10,084 nucleotides of DNA from Lachnospiraceae bacterium (lineage in GTDB: Bacteria > Bacillota > Clostridia > Lachnospirales > Lachnospiraceae). Position numbers and translations under genes: made by a program. How positions within the stretch are numbered: position 1 is the stretch's first letter; each line of letters opens with the position of its first letter. This document shows, piece after piece, positions 6,317-10,084 of this stretch. The DNA lies in NCBI GenBank assembly GCA_017964745.1, contig JAGCRJ010000005.1, positions 1 through 10,084 on the forward strand, written 5' to 3'. A model generated the notes under the pieces. It was not told the DNA's origin and made no database searches. It was given only the letters and a program-made list of their open reading frames with translations.

Positions 6317-6937
6317 TTATCTTTCGTCGGGATCCTCACTGAGGAACTGCTCCTCCGCCATATCATCTATCATATGCTCGATGATCGTCTTCTTCAGATA
6401 GATGTCATAGCCAAGCTGGCAGATGAAAGCGAACTTCTTGAGATATTCCCTCTTGTCATCGGGAGCATCGTCAAAGGATCTTTCGATCTTCTCGACCTTC
6501 TCGTCAAGATCCTTCTTAAGCTTTCCTCTCGCACCCTTACCTGCATGTATCATCTCGGCATAGAGCTTTGAGACGGAGTAATCGTCTCCCATCGTGTCAT
6601 CCGAAAGCGGTGACAGGAGCGTCTGTATGTCGCTTATCGAAAGGAAAGATTTGAAATAAAAGATAAAGAGAAGCTCGAGCATATGCTCTCTCGAATACTT
6701 CTTTTTAACGGGCGGATGGATCAGATGGTTCTTCGCATAATTGTTGATCATGGTCTTGGTAAGGACCTTATCCCTTGAGGGTTTCCTTACAAGACTTGTC
6801 AGCTTGCGGTCCATAAATGTCGTAAGCTGATCCATATATAATTCCATGGCGGGAAGTTCATCGGGGGATATCGTATTGATGGTCCTGAGATGATCTATCG
6901 CTCTTTCAACTGTTTCCGTAAATTTTTCTTCACTCAT
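6317..6937 (-). CDS. DUF1836-family transcription regulator (MerR-like HTH)
   Basis: This 206-residue protein matches the DUF1836 pattern of Bacillota. It has LPAMELYMDQLTTFMDRKL near residues 28-46, then LTKTMINNYAKNHLI and HPPVKKKYSREHMLELL (about residues 59-90). This is a predicted winged-helix DNA-binding region related to MerR. The C-terminal part (about 90-190) is helical and may be the effector or dimerisation domain. The start at 6937 (MSEEKFTE) is chosen because upstream in-frame ATGs at 6946 and 6973 fall at or before the predicted transcription start. The -10 element lies exactly 7 nt before this ATG and no strong Shine-Dalgarno site is present, so the mRNA is probably leaderless. 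A perfect 21-bp palindrome sits inside the promoter, and a permease gene is divergent, so autoregulation and control of the permease are likely. The ligand is unknown. Confidence 0.85.
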   Translation of the reverse strand: MSEEKFTETVERAIDHLRTINTISPDELPAMELYMDQLTTFMDRKLTSLVRKPSRDKVLTKTMINNYAKNHLIHPPVKKKYSREHMLELLFIFYFKSFLSISDIQTLLSPLSDDTMGDDYSVSKLYAEMIHAGKGARGKLKKDLDEKVEKIERSFDDAPDDKREYLKKFAFICQLGYDIYLKKTIIEHMIDDMAEEQFLSEDPDER

Positions 6938-6944
6938 GCCTATC

Positions 6945-6973
6945 ATTATATAGTTTTGAAAACTATATGGCAA
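6945..6973 (-). promoter_or_regulatory. Sigma-A-like promoter of the DUF1836 gene
   Basis: On the minus strand TTGCCA (6973-6968), a 17-bp spacer and a perfect TATAAT (6950-6945) form a strong promoter. The spacer is filled by the palindromic operator candidate. The predicted transcription start, near 6938, is at or next to the ATG at 6937. Confidence 0.75.
6948..6968. promoter_or_regulatory. Perfect 21-bp palindromic operator candidate
   Basis: The arms ATATAGTTTT (6948-6957) and AAAACTATAT (6959-6968) are exact reverse complements around a single G. The palindrome spans the -10/-35 spacer of the DUF1836 promoter and touches both hexamers, the geometry seen for MerR-type operators, although here the spacer is a standard 17 bp. 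Binding by the DUF1836 protein is an inference from position and symmetry. Confidence 0.7.
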
Positions 6974-7007
6974 GGTTTTATACGGCTAAAAACTGCCGAT
7001 TTTCCGA

Positions 7008-7035
7008 TTGATAATAAAGGAAACTGTGATACAAT
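7008..7035 (+). promoter_or_regulatory. Sigma-A-like promoter of the permease gene
   Basis: TTGATA (7008-7013), a 16-bp spacer and TACAAT (7030-7035) form a plausible vegetative promoter. The -10 lies 7 nt before the ATG at 7043, which predicts a leaderless transcript. The 21-bp palindrome is centred about 84 bp upstream of the predicted start, so it does not overlap this promoter. Confidence 0.6.
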
Positions 7036-7042
7036 TTCACCT

Positions 7043-8182
7043 ATGAAAAAATTACTGCTTCTCATAAAAAAAGACCCTATGTTGCCCGTGTCGCTCCTTG
7101 CGGCGGTCATTTCGCTCTTCATAACACCGCCCTCCAAAGACCTCATCAAGGCAATTGACTGGCACACTCTCGGAATACTCTTCATGATGCTCACGGTCCT
7201 CGAAGGCTTCAAGCAGGAAGATCTGTTCCAGCCTCTTTTAAAGCTCAGCTCGAGATTTTCCACGATGGCGACTCTCTCGCTCTTTCTCATATTCGGAGTG
7301 TTCTTCACTTCGATGTTCGTGACCAATGACGTATCGCTCATCATCTTCGTCCCTCTCACCATCCTTCTTTTCAGAAGTGTTAAAAGAGAAGAATGCATTC
7401 TTCCGATCATCTCCATGGAGAACATCGCAGCAATCCGCGGATCGCTCCTCATGCCCTTCGGAAGCCCGCAGAACCTTTTCCTGTTCAATAAGTCGGGAGT
7501 AAGCGCGGGAAGGTTCATCTTCCATATGTCCCCTCTCTGCGCAGGCAGTGCGGTACTTCTCATCGTATTCGTACTCGTTTGTTTCAGAAATGAAAAAGGA
7601 AGAAAGATAGAATTCAGGCTCGATCTCGTTCCCTGGAAAAAAGAAAACAGGATAAGACGCATCACATATCAGATCCTGTTTGTGATGATACTTCTGGTCA
7701 TCGTATCAAGAACGCAGCTATGGCCGATCGCTGTCGGTATCGTTCTCATCGCTGTTCTTATCGTAAACAGAAAGCTGTTAAAGAGCGTAGACTATGTACT
7801 GCTTGTAACGTTCTTTTGCTTCTTCGTATTCTCATCTTCGATCACGGCAAATCCCGGGATAGAAAGCTTCCTCGCGAAAACGGTGACAGGAAGGGAATAC
7901 ATTTCCGTGATACTCCTTAGCCAGGTAATATCCAATGTACCCGCATCGATAGTGCTGTATCCCTTCTCGGATAATTTCGCCGGACTGATCTACGGAGCGG
8001 ACACTGCGGGACTTGTATCACTGATAGGTTCGCTTGCATCCGTCATCAATTACAGGATCTACGTAAGGGAATATCCCGGAAAGGGCAAGGACTTCATCAG
8101 GGTCTTTACACTTGTAAGCTGGATGTTCTTCATACTTGTCGTAATGCCGGGATACTGGCTCAGCCACTGGAGCTTCTTTTAA
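7043..8182 (+). CDS. SLC13/ArsB-NhaD-type (ion transporter superfamily) permease
   Basis: This 379-residue integral membrane protein has about 10 hydrophobic segments. It shows the two-fold inverted architecture of the ion transporter superfamily. The first half carries TNDVSLIIFVPL (94-105) and PFGSPQNL (138-145). The second half carries SQVISNVPASIVLYPFS (293-309) and GSLASVINYRIY (329-340). These are the paired hairpin-and-helix substrate sites typical of citrate/dicarboxylate, arsenite and sodium/proton carriers. The protein is somewhat shorter than usual for the family (about 420 residues or more). The substrate cannot be told from sequence alone. The start at 7043 (MKKLLLLIKK) is chosen over an upstream in-frame ATG at 6890 because the upstream extension is not hydrophobic in pattern and overlaps both divergent promoters. 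No Shine-Dalgarno site precedes it. It is divergent from the DUF1836 regulator, its most likely controller. Confidence 0.87.
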   Translation: MKKLLLLIKKDPMLPVSLLAAVISLFITPPSKDLIKAIDWHTLGILFMMLTVLEGFKQEDLFQPLLKLSSRFSTMATLSLFLIFGVFFTSMFVTNDVSLIIFVPLTILLFRSVKREECILPIISMENIAAIRGSLLMPFGSPQNLFLFNKSGVSAGRFIFHMSPLCAGSAVLLIVFVLVCFRNEKGRKIEFRLDLVPWKKENRIRRITYQILFVMILLVIVSRTQLWPIAVGIVLIAVLIVNRKLLKSVDYVLLVTFFCFFVFSSSITANPGIESFLAKTVTGREYISVILLSQVISNVPASIVLYPFSDNFAGLIYGADTAGLVSLIGSLASVINYRIYVREYPGKGKDFIRVFTLVSWMFFILVVMPGYWLSHWSFF

Positions 8183-8186
8183 ACAG

Positions 8187-8216
8187 AAAACAGGGGGATG
8201 CGTCCCCCTGTTTTTT
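8187..8216. terminator. Strong bidirectional intrinsic terminator
   Basis: A 12-bp perfect stem, AAAACAGGGGGA pairing with TCCCCCTGTTTT (8187-8198 and 8203-8214), has a TGCG loop and runs into TTTTTT on the plus strand. It follows the permease stop by 4 bp. On the minus strand the TTTT-containing tail makes it a plausible terminator for the anti-sigma kinase gene, whose stop is 8 bp away. Confidence 0.88.
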
Positions 8217-8224
8217 CTTTATTA

Positions 8225-8632
8225 TCAGATCAGCTTACGGATGTGAAGGATGTTCTGTCCGTCCTTGTATTCGTACTCGATGCTGTCCATGCTCTTTTTG
8301 ACCATAAATATTCCGAGTCCTCCGATCTCACGGTCTTCCGCCGAAAGGGTTATATCGGGATCGTCCTTTGCAAGAGGATCGTAAGGGATACCGTGATCGA
8401 TGAATGTTATCGATATAGCGGGAGGATCTTTTTCAACCTCGACACGTACGGTAGCGGGACCGGTATCCGGCTTATACGCATAGTGAGCGATGTTTACGAA
8501 AAGCTCTTCTACCGCTACATCTATCTGCGTATGAATCTTGACCGAGCATTCGAGTTTATCGATCTCTTCGTCAACAAATGCAAGGACCTGATCGAGATTT
8601 TCAACCAATGCTTCAATGTTTAATTCCCGCAT
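8225..8632 (-). CDS. RsbW/SpoIIAB-like anti-sigma factor serine/threonine kinase (HATPase_c_2)
   Basis: This 135-residue single-domain protein belongs to the GHKL ATPase group used in partner switching. The N-box is VEELFVNIAHYAY (about 41-53, with E43 and N47), the G1 box is FIDHGIPYDPL (77-87, D79 and G81), and the G2 box is GGLGIFMVKK (104-113). Such proteins bind a sigma factor or another target and phosphorylate a STAS-domain antagonist, which a PP2C phosphatase reverses. The gene lies 3 nt after the stop of a SpoIIE-type phosphatase. Its Shine-Dalgarno site (AAAGGAG) overlaps that stop codon, so the two are co-transcribed and probably translationally coupled. Neither a STAS antagonist nor a sigma factor follows; the gene is last before the terminator. 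Length is normal for the family. The real target (sigma factor or another protein) is not known. Confidence 0.92.
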   Translation of the reverse strand: MRELNIEALVENLDQVLAFVDEEIDKLECSVKIHTQIDVAVEELFVNIAHYAYKPDTGPATVRVEVEKDPPAISITFIDHGIPYDPLAKDDPDITLSAEDREIGGLGIFMVKKSMDSIEYEYKDGQNILHIRKLI

Positions 8633-8635
8633 ATC

Positions 8636-10084
8636 TTACTCCTTTCCGGATCCGAGGTACTTGAATCCGAGCATTGTGATATCGTCGAACTGAGGCGCTT
8701 CTCCTACGAACAGATCGATGTCGGAACGTACATTGTCGAGCATCGTCTTGGGATCCGCATCGGGATTCTTGTTAAGTGCTTCGAGCATTCTGTCGACACC
8801 GAAGAGCACATCATCGGCTCTTGTTGCTTCGGTAACACCGTCGGTGTAAACATAGAGGCTGTCTCCGGGATTAAGCCGGAATTCATGTTCCTTGAACTTG
8901 ATTCCGGGAATAGTTGCGACCGCGGGTGAATGGCGGTACTTGACCAGTTCAAACCTGCCGTCCTTTCTGCGGATCGCGGGATGCTCATGACCTGCATTTG
9001 CGGCAAATCCCTTACCGGTTGAGATCTGGATGATGGCGAACCATACGGTTACGAAAAGTTCCGCCTCATTGCCTTCTCCGAGCTGGTCGTTGGCATATGC
9101 AAGAACCTCCGCAGGCGAACCGCCCATCTGAGCCCTGTTCTTGATAAGGGTCTTTGCAATGACCATGAACAGAGCTGCGGGAACTCCCTTACCGGAGACA
9201 TCTGCCATGACAAGACCGATATGATCGTCATCGATAAGGAAGAAGTCATAGAAGTCACCGCCGACTTCCTTCGCGGGACTCATGGAAGCATAAAGATCGA
9301 ACTCCGTTCTTTCCGGGAATGCCGGGAAGATCCTGGGAAGCATGTCTGCCTGTATCTGTGTTGCGACATTAAGCTCCGCTCCGATCCTCTCCTTCTCGGC
9401 CGTTATCTTGGTGAGGTTTGCAATGTATTCGTTGATACCGATCTCCATTGCGAGAACGCTCTCAGCAAGCACCTGAATCTCGTCACGGTTGCGAACCTTT
9501 TTGAGTTCCTGTGATATCTCATTTTCATTCTCAACAAAGTAAGCGGCTTCATGAGATATGAGCTTTATGGGCTTGATAAGTGCATTTACAAGGATCACTG
9601 CAGTAAGTATAAAGAGGATAACGGAAATGATACATACAATGACCAGGACGATGAAAATGTATCTGTTAAGATCGGACTCAAGCGTACGCATGGGAGTCTC
9701 GACACCGACAAATGCGATCGTCTTTCCATTCTTTACTATGGGATAAACCGCGGTGATGTTATATCCGTAATTACCTTCATTGACGAAATATCCGTCATAA
9801 GGAATACCGCTTGCGTATGATATGCTGGCACCTTCGATGTAGTCGGGAGTGATGGGACTTCTGTCGCCGAGAGAAAAGCGCTGCTCTTCCATCGGATAAG
9901 TATCCATAATGTAATAGATCGGAGCCCAGCTTCCGTTCATAATACCTTCCATAGAGAACTCGCTGAGTTCTCCGAGGTTAATGACGCCGACAAAGATGTC
10001 GTTTACATCCATACCCGTCCTGAGATTGAGCAGTGTTTGTTCAAGCTCACGGAATCTTTCGGATGAAGTTACCTCCGCAATCTC
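8636..10084 (-). CDS. Membrane sensor phosphatase: Cache-like sensor, HAMP, SpoIIE/RsbU-type PP2C (5' end missing)
   Basis: The reading frame stays open to base 10084, so the N-terminus is outside the window; 482 residues are visible. Numbered from the Met encoded at 10012, about 1-115 is the end of an extracellular Cache-like sensor (ITAVYPIVKNGKTIAFVGVETPM). A membrane helix covers about 118-144, a HAMP linker about 145-200, then a coiled coil leads into the SpoIIE-type PP2C domain (about 237-455). The metal-binding aspartates are visible: GGDFYD (D253), ADVSGKG (D271), YTDGVTEA (D391) and FDDITML (D443, D444). The family dephosphorylates STAS antagonists in response to a signal and so frees the partner of an RsbW-like kinase, which is the next gene. 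The Met at 10012 is internal to the sensor and unlikely to be the true start. The signal is unknown; small extracellular ligands are typical for Cache domains. Confidence 0.93.
   Translation of the reverse strand, partial: EIAEVTSSERFRELEQTLLNLRTGMDVNDIFVGVINLGELSEFSMEGIMNGSWAPIYYIMDTYPMEEQRFSLGDRSPITPDYIEGASISYASGIPYDGYFVNEGNYGYNITAVYPIVKNGKTIAFVGVETPMRTLESDLNRYIFIVLVIVCIISVILFILTAVILVNALIKPIKLISHEAAYFVENENEISQELKKVRNRDEIQVLAESVLAMEIGINEYIANLTKITAEKERIGAELNVATQIQADMLPRIFPAFPERTEFDLYASMSPAKEVGGDFYDFFLIDDDHIGLVMADVSGKGVPAALFMVIAKTLIKNRAQMGGSPAEVLAYANDQLGEGNEAELFVTVWFAIIQISTGKGFAANAGHEHPAIRRKDGRFELVKYRHSPAVATIPGIKFKEHEFRLNPGDSLYVYTDGVTEATRADDVLFGVDRMLEALNKNPDADPKTMLDNVRSDIDLFVGEAPQFDDITMLGFKYLGSGKE

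Noticed and set aside
6938..6973. Upstream ATG starts (6973, 6946) for the DUF1836 gene
   Set aside because: They lie at or upstream of the predicted transcription start and within the promoter hexamers and palindrome.
6944..7020. Possible CRISPR-like or mobile-element inverted repeat around the AT-rich palindrome
   Set aside because: There is only one palindrome, with no repeated units, transposase or target duplication; the position in a promoter explains it better as an operator.
6890..7042. N-terminal extension of the permease from an upstream in-frame ATG
   Set aside because: The extension would run through the DUF1836 gene start, both divergent promoters and the palindrome, and its residues do not look like part of the carrier. 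The ATG at 7043 begins a typical membrane-protein N-terminus.

Overview
The window looks like a chromosomal stretch from a low-to-mid GC Clostridia-type Bacillota. The evidence is a DUF1836 regulator, an SPFH 'virion core'-type protein with C-terminal zinc ribbons, a PcrA-type helicase, a SpoIIE-type phosphatase paired with an RsbW-like kinase, strong Shine-Dalgarno sites on several genes, and sigma-A-like promoters with about 17-bp spacers. I cannot name a genus. I see no tRNA, rRNA, CRISPR array, insertion sequence or phage gene. No stretch longer than about 180 bp lacks a gene.

Layout. Bases 1-5270 are all minus-strand. In transcription order they are an SPFH/zinc-ribbon protein (3915-5270), a membrane-anchored TIM44-like zinc-ribbon protein (3086-3853), the PcrA/UvrD helicase (807-3086), a small CxxC, one-helix, acidic-tailed membrane protein (383-733), and the N-terminal part of a TrmA/RumA-type RNA m5U methyltransferase that leaves the window at base 1. 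An intergenic region (5271-5445) separates these from a divergent plus-strand two-receiver response regulator (5446-6216). A hairpin terminator at 6242-6271 lies between that gene and a convergent DUF1836 transcription regulator (6317-6937, minus). The regulator is divergent from an SLC13/ArsB-NhaD-type permease (7043-8182, plus). The permease ends at a strong bidirectional terminator (8187-8216), facing the 3' end of a minus-strand pair: an RsbW-like anti-sigma kinase (8225-8632) and a Cache-HAMP-SpoIIE PP2C phosphatase (8636 to beyond 10084, 5' end missing).

How the genes fit together. The DUF1836 gene and the permease look like a local regulator-target pair. A perfect 21-bp palindrome fills the spacer of the regulator's own promoter. 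The phosphatase and kinase form the core of a partner-switching circuit whose STAS antagonist and sigma factor are not visible here. The SPFH and TIM44-like proteins and the small CxxC membrane protein share a membrane-plus-zinc-ribbon theme and may belong to an envelope-associated assembly, but this is inference. PcrA and the RNA methyltransferase are housekeeping functions.

The most interesting pattern concerns translation starts. Three separately promoted genes (response regulator, DUF1836 regulator, permease) each have a sigma-A-like -10 element exactly 7 nt before a Shine-Dalgarno-less ATG. This predicts leaderless mRNAs in a genome whose other genes here use clear Shine-Dalgarno sites.
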